Of a stretch of DNA of 64,000 nt, positions 25,499 through 34,069 are shown one piece after another (positions within the stretch are counted from its first letter, which is position 1; each line of letters starts with the position of its first letter). The notes under the pieces were generated by a model, which made no database searches, had not been told where the DNA came from, and was given only the letters and a program-made list of their open reading frames with translations. The stretch is from the NCBI RefSeq assembly GCF_000482465.1, contig NZ_KI519432.1, positions 60,621-124,620 of the forward strand, read 5' to 3'. The translations under genes and the position numbers were made by a program. This stretch comes from Runella limosa DSM 17973 (GTDB lineage: Bacteria > Bacteroidota > Bacteroidia > Cytophagales > Spirosomataceae).

Positions 25499-27616
25499 CT
25501 ACTTATCAATCACAATTCCTTCAAAGTCAGTCAATTTAGAAAGTTTTAGCTCAAGTTGGCCATTTTTCCATGAATAAACGACGGGTTCTTTGCTGACCAT
25601 CGAAAAAACCTTGGAAGGTTTGAACGGCGTTTGAATCCGAAAGCTTAGGTTAGCAATGGGCAGGGGAGCAAAATACGTATTTCCGCTAAAACCAGTAATA
25701 TTCACCAAATGCAAAATCAGGCCATCGGAAACGTTTTTATTCCTGTTTTCGGGCGTGTTTTTGGTATATTCTTTCAAAATCACCTCTACGCGTTCGTGGG
25801 CATTGGTTTGTAATAATTCACCTGCTTCGGGATAAACGAGGTCGAGGGCATCGAGGAGAATGTTTTTGTGTTCTTCGTACCCGTGTAGGTAATAAAGCTT
25901 GCCCAGGTTGATGGGTAAAATCACGGCTTTGCTCCGCGCGTGTTGTTTTAGTCCCATCGCAAAATACCCCGTAGGTTCGTGACCTCCAATGATTTCGGGC
26001 GGGCCAGGGCGACCTTTGGAAAGAATGGGTAACAACCGCTGGTCGCTGCCTGAAAGGTCGTAAAGCCCTAGGCTAAACTTCCAAAACAACATCTTTTGCT
26101 TTGCAAAACGTCGGAATATTTGCTTGTTGTCGGGAGCAAGGTAAAAGCCACTGCCTTCGTGGTCTTTGTTGATGATTTTTGCGCCAAACAGCTCCTGCAA
26201 AGCCGCAGGGTTATCAAACATCGTTTGGTTGGTGGCAATGAGGTGAACTCCTTGTTGGGCTGCTTCTTTTAATACCTCAACAGCGGCTTTACTCAAGTAC
26301 GTAATGTCGGGTAAAATCACCACTTTGTAGTTCTTGATTTTGGTCGCTAGGTGTTCAATTTGAGCGTCTTCGACAAGGTCAAAAGGCAAATGTGCTTCAC
26401 GTAACATAAGCTGAATGCCACGGTATTCTTGCATCGGATTGCCGCTGGGCCATGCGCCGGGCGCGACCACCGCTATTTTGGCGACCGAACCATACTTCCC
26501 AAAATAAGGCTCAAATTTTTTGTGGTGCGCATAGATTTTCTTAATCACCTCGTAATTGCGTTCGTCTTCGTAGCCGCGCATGTCTCCCATCATACTAATG
26601 TCGAGGCCCGAGCCATTGGCAATATTTTCGTACAACCGAATGGATACTTCCTCTGGTTCCACGGCGTTATAGCGCGACTGAAACGAGATTTGCTGAATGC
26701 TGCTGTTGCTAATGATGTGGTTGGGGAAAGAGTTAGCCGCATTTCCGACGTTATCAGAGGCCGAGTAAGGCCAATACGGCAAACTATTGGTCTGTGATTC
26801 GTGGCGAATAATATCGACAAAGCGATCCATGTACGTGCAGATGGCAATCTGCTCATTTTTGGATTTGACAAGCTTGTGCAACCGCTCCGACCAATCTTCG
26901 ACCGTGAATTTTTTAAAAGCGAGGTATTTTTGAAAAACGGGGTCCGCTTTGTTTTCCTCGGTGGGTAAGGTGAGGCCATTGCTATATTGCGCAAATCGCT
27001 TTTTATCCGCTTCGTTTTGGTCGATGCCGTGGTATTTACCTTCGTACGGATTATTGACTTGGTACCCAGGCATATTGAGAAAAATACCGTCGATGGGGTA
27101 GTTGTCAATGACCTCTTCAATAATTTTAAAAGCACACTCCTGAACGTAAGGCGCGTTGATGGACACTACATACATATCGGTATTGATGATGCGGTCGCCT
27201 TTGGGAGAAATATAACACCAGTCGGGATGGGCTTTGAAAATGCTTTCGTGAACGCGACTAAAGTCAAATCGAACAATGACCTTGATGCCTTTTTGATGAC
27301 AACGGGCAACAACATCGCCCAGCATGTTGCCTTTCATGTAGGGATTGGTGTAATGAAACGGCAATTTGGTGGGATAAAACGCCATAATCCCGCCCGCATT
27401 AATAAGTAATGTATTGGCAGAGCACGCTTCCAAATCTTTCAGCAGTGAGTCGGCAGTGAGGGTAGCGGCTTCGTAGGCAGGTAAGTTGGTCTGGATGACG
27501 CGCAGGTTATTTCGCTTCCACCAAGGCAAATCGGCTGGCCATGCGCTCGCTTTTTGGGCAAAGCTTAGACCACTACATAAAATAAAAAACAGGCAAAAAG
27601 TAAATGATTTCAACAT
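25499..27616 (-). CDS. Secreted GHL6-like putative glycoside hydrolase with trimerisation-like domain
   Basis: 705 residues with signal peptide (cleaved after FAQ, about residue 20). A TIM-barrel-like region spans about 35-370, with a strand-by-strand pattern (NTLLINAGG, KVIVRFDFSRVHE, IDGIFLNMPGYQ) like the hypothetical glycosyl hydrolase 6 family, relatives of GH29 and GH42. A Rossmann-like segment (about 385-500, KIAVVAPGAW, VVILPDITYL) resembles the beta-galactosidase trimerisation domain, and a beta-rich C-terminus follows. Acidic residues in FDFSRVHE and DGIFLNMPG are candidate catalytic sites. The substrate is unknown; neighbouring sulfatases suggest a sulfated polysaccharide. Confidence 0.78.
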   Translation of the reverse strand: MLKSFTFCLFFILCSGLSFAQKASAWPADLPWWKRNNLRVIQTNLPAYEAATLTADSLLKDLEACSANTLLINAGGIMAFYPTKLPFHYTNPYMKGNMLGDVVARCHQKGIKVIVRFDFSRVHESIFKAHPDWCYISPKGDRIINTDMYVVSINAPYVQECAFKIIEEVIDNYPIDGIFLNMPGYQVNNPYEGKYHGIDQNEADKKRFAQYSNGLTLPTEENKADPVFQKYLAFKKFTVEDWSERLHKLVKSKNEQIAICTYMDRFVDIIRHESQTNSLPYWPYSASDNVGNAANSFPNHIISNSSIQQISFQSRYNAVEPEEVSIRLYENIANGSGLDISMMGDMRGYEDERNYEVIKKIYAHHKKFEPYFGKYGSVAKIAVVAPGAWPSGNPMQEYRGIQLMLREAHLPFDLVEDAQIEHLATKIKNYKVVILPDITYLSKAAVEVLKEAAQQGVHLIATNQTMFDNPAALQELFGAKIINKDHEGSGFYLAPDNKQIFRRFAKQKMLFWKFSLGLYDLSGSDQRLLPILSKGRPGPPEIIGGHEPTGYFAMGLKQHARSKAVILPINLGKLYYLHGYEEHKNILLDALDLVYPEAGELLQTNAHERVEVILKEYTKNTPENRNKNVSDGLILHLVNITGFSGNTYFAPLPIANLSFRIQTPFKPSKVFSMVSKEPVVYSWKNGQLELKLSKLTDFEGIVIDK

Positions 27617-27701
27617 TGAAAGGAGGGGTTAATCATTTCTCAAAGCATTTTATGGGTAACGTTTACCTAACTCTTGCTTATGTATTGCATGTCGTATGCA
27701 C

Positions 27702-27770
27702 ACTCGGTCTGACTATCGTCTGACCGAGTGGTCTTTTTCTGTATTCGGTCAGACGATAGTCAGACCGAGT
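27702..27770. repeat. 26-bp perfect inverted repeat in a divergent promoter region
   Basis: 27702-27727 (beginning ACTCGGTCTGACTATCG) is the exact reverse complement of 27745-27770, with a 17-nt loop containing CTTTTT. Each arm also contains CGGTC...GACCG. It lies between the divergent GHL6-like gene (ATG at 27616) and a sulfatase (ATG at 27791), with its right end 20 bp from the sulfatase start. It may act as a shared operator, an insulating terminator or a repeat insertion. Confidence 0.85.
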
Positions 27771-27790
27771 AGTCGTTTTAAGATTCTTTT

Positions 27791-29236
27791 ATGAAAAAGC
27801 TATTTTTTGTAAGCATTTCCCTTTCGCTACTAGCTTTGTGTGCCTTTCAAGCACCGCGCAAAGCGCCCAATATTGTTTTTATGTTGGCTGACGACCTCGG
27901 TTGGGCCGATTTGGGATGTTACGGTAATACGTTTCACGAAACCCCTAATCTCAATCAGTTGGCGGCCGAGGGAGCGCAGTTTCAGCGAGCTTATGCGGCT
28001 TGTGCGGTTTGCTCGCCTACGAGAGCCTCCATCATGACAGGAAAATATCCCGCTCGTCTCAAAATCACCGATTGGATACCTGGGGTGGTGTATCCTTACG
28101 CCAAGTTTCAAACGGCCAAAATGCGCTACGAACTTCCTAAAGAGGAGGAAATCTTACCCGAAATTTTACACAAAAATGGCTATGCCACTTACCACGTGGG
28201 CAAGTGGCATTTGGGCGAAACCGAAGAGTTTTGGCCCCATAATCGAGGTTTTGATGTCAATATCGGGGGGCATTCGAAAGGACAACCTGGGTCGTATTTT
28301 TATCCCTACAAAAACGTGACGCCCACTGCCGATTATTCCGTGAAGTTTTTACCAGAAGGTGGAAAAGAAGGCGACTATCTTACCGATTTTTTGACGGATC
28401 ATGCGCTAAAGTTGATTGAAAAACACGCCAATAGCACACAGCCTTTTTTCCTTAATATGAGTTACTACCAAGTACATACCCCTCTGCAAGGAAAACCCGA
28501 TTACGTTAAAAAATACGAGGAAAAGAAAAAGACGTTGGGTGTCAGCAAGACTAATCCAATCTATGCCGCCATGATTCAGAGTTTGGACGAAAGTGTAGGC
28601 CGAATCTTAAAAAAACTGGACGAGTTGGGAATGCGTGAAAATACGATTGTAGTGTTCACGTCGGACAATGGGGGTTTGGTAGAAGTGGACGGAAACGCGC
28701 CTCTACGCGAAGGGAAAGGGTTCTATTACGAAGGGGGGATTCGAGTGCCGTTGCTAGTGCGTTATCCTGCAGTGACTGCGCCGCGTTCTACGCTGCAAGA
28801 CGTTGTGGCTAGTATTGATTATGTGCCTACGCTCCTCGAATTGGCGCAGTTGACCAAGAAAAAAGACGTGGATGGACGGAGTTTTGTGTCCACTTTGAAA
28901 GGGAAATCTCCCAAGGAAACGCGTACTTTATACTGGCATTATCCCCATTATCATACGCCTCAACGCCCACCTACGGGAGCTGCAATGGAAGGAGACTACA
29001 AATTGATTGAGTTTTTGGGAGAAAATCGGTGGGAGTTGTACAACGTCCGTGAGGATGTTTCGGAACAACATAATTTAGTAAACGAAAAACCACAGCTAGT
29101 TCAGCAGTTACGCCAAAAACTCCAACGCTGGCAGGCAGCGATAGGAGCGATGTTTCCATCACCGAATCCCAACTACGACGCCGAGAAGCCCTTTCGCAAC
29201 TCAATCACGGCTTGGAAAGGCGAGAATCGGTTGTAG
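27791..29236 (+). CDS. Secreted sulfatase (arylsulfatase A-like)
   Basis: 481 residues with signal peptide (MKKLFFVSISLSLLALCAFQ). Metal ligands are in LADDLGWADLGCYG (Asp33-Asp34). The maturation signature is CSPTRASIMTGKY with Cys74 as the future formylglycine. The GKWHLG motif, the FTSDNGG metal site and a C-terminal subdomain ending in a W-rich helix are all present. Length and motifs fit arylsulfatase A-like enzymes acting on sulfated sugars. It is 65 bp upstream of the TPR histidine kinase gene, so kinase, regulator and sulfatase are neighbours on one strand. Confidence 0.93.
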   Translation: MKKLFFVSISLSLLALCAFQAPRKAPNIVFMLADDLGWADLGCYGNTFHETPNLNQLAAEGAQFQRAYAACAVCSPTRASIMTGKYPARLKITDWIPGVVYPYAKFQTAKMRYELPKEEEILPEILHKNGYATYHVGKWHLGETEEFWPHNRGFDVNIGGHSKGQPGSYFYPYKNVTPTADYSVKFLPEGGKEGDYLTDFLTDHALKLIEKHANSTQPFFLNMSYYQVHTPLQGKPDYVKKYEEKKKTLGVSKTNPIYAAMIQSLDESVGRILKKLDELGMRENTIVVFTSDNGGLVEVDGNAPLREGKGFYYEGGIRVPLLVRYPAVTAPRSTLQDVVASIDYVPTLLELAQLTKKKDVDGRSFVSTLKGKSPKETRTLYWHYPHYHTPQRPPTGAAMEGDYKLIEFLGENRWELYNVREDVSEQHNLVNEKPQLVQQLRQKLQRWQAAIGAMFPSPNPNYDAEKPFRNSITAWKGENRL

Positions 29237-29301
29237 AGGTAGGAGAGTAAGCATGGATTTTAGTATCTTTGTTTAGAGCTCAAATCAAAACTTCTTCTAC
29301 T

Positions 29302-31506
29302 ATGAAATACCTTTTATTGGTTTGGTGGCTCGCGTTCTCATTTGCGCTAAATGCGCAATCATATACCAATGCCGACTCAATCAAAATCTATCGGTTGCTT
29401 GCTGCTGCGGATGCCTCCGAAGAAATGTCACAAGCGTTACAGTTGGCAAAGCAGGCTTTGGATTTAAGCCAAAAAACGACGATGCTTCGCGGAGAGGGGT
29501 GGGCTAATTTGAAAATCGCTTTTTTGTTGGTGGAGCATACGCCGAATACCGATGTACGCCAATATTGGGACATCGGAAGCCGTATTGCGACTCAGCTCAA
29601 CGATCCATTTATGTTTGGGATGGCCCAGGTTCAACAAGGGAAATACTGGATGTATAATAATGACTTGGTTAAGGCTGCGCAGTTTTATCAAAAAGCGCTT
29701 TCTACGTATTTTGAAAAAGAGCAATCTCAATATACAGCCGTGTTATACAATGATTTAGGTATGGTGGCGGGAAAACAAAATCAGCGCGACCTAGAAGCTG
29801 GCTGGTACCTAAAAGCTATGAAACTACATGAAAACTTGGGCAATTTGCACGGATGGGCCAATTCTGCAGGCAACTTAGCCAATACCTTTTTTCGGCTTGG
29901 GAACCAAACCGATGCCATCAAATATGCTAAAGAGGCATTGCGTGTGCATACCAAAAATAACAACGTTTCGGGGCTTGCGACGGTAGCGGGAAACTTGAGT
30001 ACGATGTATGCTTCTTATAATCAGCTCGACTCGGCCGTGCTGTATCGTCAGAAGGCCATGAAGTATGCAGAAATCAATGGGCAAACAAAACACCTGATTC
30101 AAGGGCATCAAAATTTGGCATTGTTGTTTGATCGTCAACAAAAATACGCCGAGGCATTAAAGGCTATTCAACGGGCTATTGACCTTAGTCGTAGCACAAA
30201 TGACCTAGTCAGTGTGGCAGCCAAGAGCCGTATTGCCGCCGAAATTTCGGCTAAAATGGGGGACACCCTAAAAATGAACCAATACTATGTTGAAGCTACC
30301 CAGTTGGCTGATTTGCTTCAACGAAAAGAGGTTTTGCGAGATGTTTATCTTAGTAAGTCAGCATTTTATGCCCGTACAAACGACTTTAAAAGGGCATTTG
30401 ATTATTCGCTCAACTACCATTTTCTCAAAGACAGTTTAGAGGGGGTGTTGGTGAAAAACAATATCTCCGAATTGCAAATTAAGTATGAGTCGGAGCGGAA
30501 AGATTTTGAGATAGCGAAACTTAGTACCGAAAAACTCATTCGCCAATTAGAAATCGATAAACAAAAAGCCCTGATTGCGGGAAATCGACTGGAGGCACAA
30601 CGTAAAGAAGATCAAATACAGCTACTAATTCAGCAACAAAAGCTTCGAGAGGCGGCGCTTCGCCAGCAAAAAGAGTTGTTTGAAAAACAACTCTTGATTA
30701 CCAAAAATAAAGAACAAGAGCTCCAGTTGGCACGTCAGCGGTTGGAACTTACTCAAAAGGATAAAGAACTACAAGAGCGACAACTCCAGCGCCAGCGGCT
30801 GTTTCAGTTGGTAGGGGGCGGGGCGTTTCTTTTTATGGCTTTGCTGGCTTGGATTTTGTTTAATAGGTATCAACTCCGAAAGCAACTGCAAGAAAAAGAA
30901 GCATTGTTGGCCATTCGGAACAATATCTCGAAAGATTTACACGATGAGATAGGCTCTTCGCTGACCAATGTGAATATCTTGAATGAACTCACTAAACGCA
31001 CCCTCTCAACACCCCTACAAGCCCAAGAATACTTGCAACAAGCGGGCGAGAGTATTCAGCAAATCAGTGAAAGTTTGGGGGATATTGTGTGGAATATTAA
31101 TCCTGAATACGACGACCTTCAAAAAATCCTGATTCGTATGCGGCGCTATGCGTCGGATATGCTCGATGGAGCCAATATTTTCTATCACTTGGAGTTTCCT
31201 GACGAGTCAAGCCATTTTAAACTTCCCATGAATAAGCGACGGGATTTTTATTTGCTGTACAAAGAAGCAATCAATAACATGGTCAAATATTCTAAGGCAA
31301 CAAAAGCCGTGGTGCGACTTACATTGGCGGAAAACGAGTTGTCTTTGTTGGTACAAGACAATGGCATTGGGTTTGATGGACAGACAGTACGGAAAGGAAA
31401 TGGAATCAATAACATGCACTACCGCGCCGAATTGCTCAAAAGTAACCTCAAAATTCAATCTCAGCCCCAGCAAGGGACCACCATTGAGCTGGTGATGAAA
31501 GTATAA
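29302..31506 (+). CDS. TPR-containing sensor histidine kinase (NarX/DesK-type, HisKA_3)
   Basis: 734 residues from ATG 29302; an upstream TTG would add 11 residues before the signal peptide. After the signal peptide (to about residue 20) come six or seven tetratricopeptide repeats (about 30-370), a long charged coiled coil (about 390-495), one transmembrane helix (about 500-520), and a kinase core. The core has a HisKA_3 phosphorylation helix (KDLHDEIGSSLTNV, His about 553) and HATPase (DNGIGFDG, GNGINNMHYRAELL). The TPR part is outside the cytoplasmic membrane, so it probably senses a periplasmic partner. TATCTTTG at 29264-29271 is a possible -7 element. The regulator gene follows 63 bp downstream. 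Confidence 0.92.
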   Translation: MKYLLLVWWLAFSFALNAQSYTNADSIKIYRLLAAADASEEMSQALQLAKQALDLSQKTTMLRGEGWANLKIAFLLVEHTPNTDVRQYWDIGSRIATQLNDPFMFGMAQVQQGKYWMYNNDLVKAAQFYQKALSTYFEKEQSQYTAVLYNDLGMVAGKQNQRDLEAGWYLKAMKLHENLGNLHGWANSAGNLANTFFRLGNQTDAIKYAKEALRVHTKNNNVSGLATVAGNLSTMYASYNQLDSAVLYRQKAMKYAEINGQTKHLIQGHQNLALLFDRQQKYAEALKAIQRAIDLSRSTNDLVSVAAKSRIAAEISAKMGDTLKMNQYYVEATQLADLLQRKEVLRDVYLSKSAFYARTNDFKRAFDYSLNYHFLKDSLEGVLVKNNISELQIKYESERKDFEIAKLSTEKLIRQLEIDKQKALIAGNRLEAQRKEDQIQLLIQQQKLREAALRQQKELFEKQLLITKNKEQELQLARQRLELTQKDKELQERQLQRQRLFQLVGGGAFLFMALLAWILFNRYQLRKQLQEKEALLAIRNNISKDLHDEIGSSLTNVNILNELTKRTLSTPLQAQEYLQQAGESIQQISESLGDIVWNINPEYDDLQKILIRMRRYASDMLDGANIFYHLEFPDESSHFKLPMNKRRDFYLLYKEAINNMVKYSKATKAVVRLTLAENELSLLVQDNGIGFDGQTVRKGNGINNMHYRAELLKSNLKIQSQPQQGTTIELVMKV

Positions 31507-31535
31507 CCTCCAGCGGAAATCACCCAAACGGGTAC

Positions 31536-31566
31536 TTTACAAAGCCAACAAAGCTTACTATTTTTG
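31536..31566 (+). promoter_or_regulatory. Bacteroidota-type promoter for the LuxR-type regulator
   Basis: TTTA at 31536-31539 (one mismatch to TTTG), a 19-bp spacer and TATTTTTG at 31559-31566. As at dedA, the box ends 3 nt before the ATG (31570), implying a leaderless or nearly leaderless transcript separate from the kinase gene. Confidence 0.5.
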
Positions 31567-31569
31567 TGT

Positions 31570-32208
31570 ATGGCAACATCTTTACTCATTTTTGAAGACA
31601 ACAATCAACTTCGTCAGTCGCTGCAACTGCTGCTCAACGACGGGTTGTTTTTCAACGTCAAGGCGGCGTTTGACAACTGCTTACGCGCAGCTGAAGAGGT
31701 ACAATTGTGCCAGCCCGATTTGGTGATTATGGACATTGACATGCCAGGTCGGAGTGGTGTAGAGGGGCTGAAAGCCATTAAGGCAACCCGCCCACATACC
31801 AAAATCATTATGTTTACGGTGTTTGATGACGACGAGCAGATTTTTGAGTGTATCTGTGCAGGGGCGGATGGATATTTGCTTAAACATACCCCACCTGCCC
31901 GTTTGATAGCGGCTTTGCAAGAAGCCATGGAAGGAGGTTCGCCGATGAGTCCGCAGGTAGCGAGTAAAATTTTTCAGTACTTCCGAAAAGAAGCCAAACC
32001 CGCACCCGATTATAATTTGTCGGAACGAGAAAAGGAAATTCTTCAATTGCTTATTAAAGGGTACGGTTACAAAATGATTGCTGCTGAATGCTTTATCTCT
32101 TTGGATACGGTTAAAAAACACTTGAAAAATATTTATACCAAACTCCACGTTTCTTGTGGCACTGAGGCGGTGGCAAAGGCCCTAAAAGAAAAAATAGTAG
32201 CGGTATAG
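31570..32208 (+). CDS. NarL/LuxR-type response regulator
   Basis: 212 residues from ATG 31570. Receiver domain 1-120 has acidic residues FEDN, the phospho-acceptor Asp in VIMDIDMPG, Thr in IMFTVFDD and Lys in GYLLKHTP. A LuxR-type HTH occupies about 145-205 (LSEREKEILQLLIKGYGYKMIA, ISLDTVKKHLKNIYTKL). It is the cognate partner of the TPR histidine kinase just upstream. Likely targets are genes of the neighbouring polysaccharide-degradation region (inference). It is followed by a strong terminator. Confidence 0.95.
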   Translation: MATSLLIFEDNNQLRQSLQLLLNDGLFFNVKAAFDNCLRAAEEVQLCQPDLVIMDIDMPGRSGVEGLKAIKATRPHTKIIMFTVFDDDEQIFECICAGADGYLLKHTPPARLIAALQEAMEGGSPMSPQVASKIFQYFRKEAKPAPDYNLSEREKEILQLLIKGYGYKMIAAECFISLDTVKKHLKNIYTKLHVSCGTEAVAKALKEKIVAV

Positions 32209-32223
32209 CCTACGCTTATGGGC

Positions 32224-32264
32224 GCAAAAAGCCGTCAGGGTATCTATCCCTGACGGCTTTTTGC
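32224..32264 (+). terminator. Rho-independent terminator after the response regulator
   Basis: A 17-bp perfect stem (32224-32240 with 32248-32264, starting GCAAAAAGCCGTCAGGG), a 7-nt loop, with the arm itself ending in CTTTTTGC. It works in both directions on paper; here it separates the two-component genes from the secreted-protein cluster. Confidence 0.92.
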
Positions 32265-32288
32265 TTTTAAAAATCACCCGAAAAGGTA

Positions 32289-32320
32289 ATTGACGAGCGT
32301 GCGTTGACCCACTACCTTTG
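32289..32320 (+). promoter_or_regulatory. Bacteroidota-type promoter for the secreted-protein cluster
   Basis: ATTG at 32289-32292, a 20-bp spacer and TACCTTTG at 32313-32320, directly after the terminator and 32 bp before the ATG of the papain-like gene. Confidence 0.55.
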
Positions 32321-32352
32321 ACCCAACAATTCAACGCAACTTATTGATTATC

Positions 32353-33555
32353 ATGAAAAAGCTAACAATCATTTCGCTCGCATTAGGTCTTTTGATGAAC
32401 ACGGAGGCCGCTGTTGCCCAAGAGTCTGTCATTCAATCGACAGCCCTTAAACTTCCCGTTGGAACGTTTGCTAATATGAAACGTACGACATTCGATCCTA
32501 CCAAACACGGCTTCAAATTTTCCAACGAATTTCAGACCCAAATTCAAATTGCGGGTCTCAATGGCCCTCGTTTTGGCGGACTATGCGGTGGCATGGTTTA
32601 TTCGGCACTTGATTACTACAAAACAAACGAACCCATTCCTGCACAAACGCACCGCCCCGCGTCAGGTACGACGTTGCATCAGTATATTCTAACCCGCCAA
32701 AACAACTCTACCCTGCTTAACTCAAATGGAGGCTCTAACGCCGACAAATGGGCGGAGTTGATTCTTAATCCGTTTGGCTGGCGAACCAATGAGTTCTTTA
32801 ATTGGGGATTGCAGGGAAGCAACGGAGGAAGAGTGCAAGAATTGGTCGAAATGATGCGTTCGGGCAGCCCTGTGCCGTTGGGCTTATTCAAAGATGGCAA
32901 CGGTGGCGTAGGTCCGCACCATCAAGTATTGGCCATTGGGTATGATTTAGGGCGTTACAAAGGAGATTTGGGGGACTATAAAGAAGACTTCAAAATCTTT
33001 ATCTATGACCCCAATTACCCCAACCAAACCATGACGTTACGGGTAAACCCTGCTGCACAAAATTACTACTATCAAGAACGCCCCGATAATAAATGGCTGA
33101 CCTATTTTGTGGATAAAAAATACACCGTTGCTCGTCCACCAGCTATTTCTTCCACTCCTTTGGCCAATGATGGGCTGGTACGTCAATTACTCATTGAAAT
33201 CGGGACGGGAGGCGACGATTTGCGCGGTGGCAATGACAACGTAAATGTGATAGTAAAATACACAGATGGCTCAACGGATATATATCCTACGGTCAATAAA
33301 CGTGTTCGTTGGATGGATAATTACAAAGAAGCTGTTTTGCTTTCGTTGCGCCGAGCGGCTCCATTGGGTCAAATTAAATGTGTGATGCTGCAAACCACCT
33401 TTGGAGGAGGAATTGGCGGCGACAACTGGAATGTGGACTTGCTTCGTATTGTGGCAAAAAGCAGTGATCAAGAACGGGTTGTGTTTGCCCAAACGGGTAG
33501 CCCTCTGGTACGTTTTGACGGAAATAACCGCCCATTTGAAGCTGTTTTACGCTAA
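32353..33555 (+). CDS. Secreted papain-like cysteine-peptidase candidate
   Basis: 400 residues from ATG 32353 with a signal peptide (cleaved after AVAQ). A possible catalytic triad is visible. Cys is in RFGGLCGGMVYSALDYY (about residue 79), near a helix start as in papain folds. His is in GVGPHHQVLAIGYD. Asp or Asn is in IFIYDPNYPNQT. This is the Cys...HxxxAxGY...YDPN pattern of C39/C70-like peptidases. The C-terminal ~130 residues form a separate domain beginning near LLIEIGTGGDDLRGGNDNVN, resembling a jelly-roll or PLAT-like module. It is first in a four-gene cluster of secreted proteins (gaps 23, 23, 41 bp). Function is inferred only from the triad pattern. Confidence 0.65.
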   Translation: MKKLTIISLALGLLMNTEAAVAQESVIQSTALKLPVGTFANMKRTTFDPTKHGFKFSNEFQTQIQIAGLNGPRFGGLCGGMVYSALDYYKTNEPIPAQTHRPASGTTLHQYILTRQNNSTLLNSNGGSNADKWAELILNPFGWRTNEFFNWGLQGSNGGRVQELVEMMRSGSPVPLGLFKDGNGGVGPHHQVLAIGYDLGRYKGDLGDYKEDFKIFIYDPNYPNQTMTLRVNPAAQNYYYQERPDNKWLTYFVDKKYTVARPPAISSTPLANDGLVRQLLIEIGTGGDDLRGGNDNVNVIVKYTDGSTDIYPTVNKRVRWMDNYKEAVLLSLRRAAPLGQIKCVMLQTTFGGGIGGDNWNVDLLRIVAKSSDQERVVFAQTGSPLVRFDGNNRPFEAVLR

Positions 33556-33578
33556 TTAACCCTAAAGACCCAATTCAA

Positions 33579-34046
33579 ATGAAACGCTTTCAATTTTTCA
33601 GCTGTGTGCTTTTAAACGTTTTTTTGGGAGCTACGGCTTTGGCCCAGTCGCCCGACAGTCGTATTTGCAATTGCTTCTCCGATGCTGTCTCTGCTGACGT
33701 GATGACAGGAACAAAAGCAATTTATGGGTCTGTAGGAATAATGGTGTCGCGCAACATGGAATTGCCGCCCAGTCCTACCCAAGTAGTGAGGTTTAGTATG
33801 CCCATACTGCCGCTACGTTCTGACTGTCAAGCGTATTATACCATGTATATTACTACAAGTCATAATAAGGTAATTTACAACGTTACCTCCACCCAGAATG
33901 TCCAGAAGTACATTTTTCAGAATGGAAATGAAACGTACAATGTACAACTGCTTGTCACTGGAAAATCTGCTACTGGAGGTGACGGTAATTGCAGTCGCTC
34001 TATTCGATTTACGGTCAAACCACGCAGCTTAGTCCCTCGTTCATAA
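33579..34046 (+). CDS. Secreted protein of unknown function (small, Cys-containing)
   Basis: 155 residues with signal peptide (MKRFQFFSCVLLNVFLGATALAQ). The mature part starts with ICNCFSDAVSAD and has two more cysteines (SDCQ, GNCS), so disulfides are likely, in a beta-rich body (VIYNVTSTQNVQKYIFQNGNETYNVQLLVTG). No known domain recognised. Second gene of the secreted cluster, 23 bp after the papain-like gene and 24 bp before the next, so probably one transcript. Confidence 0.7.
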   Translation: MKRFQFFSCVLLNVFLGATALAQSPDSRICNCFSDAVSADVMTGTKAIYGSVGIMVSRNMELPPSPTQVVRFSMPILPLRSDCQAYYTMYITTSHNKVIYNVTSTQNVQKYIFQNGNETYNVQLLVTGKSATGGDGNCSRSIRFTVKPRSLVPRS

Positions 34047-34069
34047 CAACCTCTTAGCTTTTAATTTCT

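Noticed and set aside
27702..27770. Simple rho-independent terminator
   Set aside because: It lies upstream of both divergent genes and not after a stop, so termination of a gene is unlikely; kept as a palindrome of unknown role.
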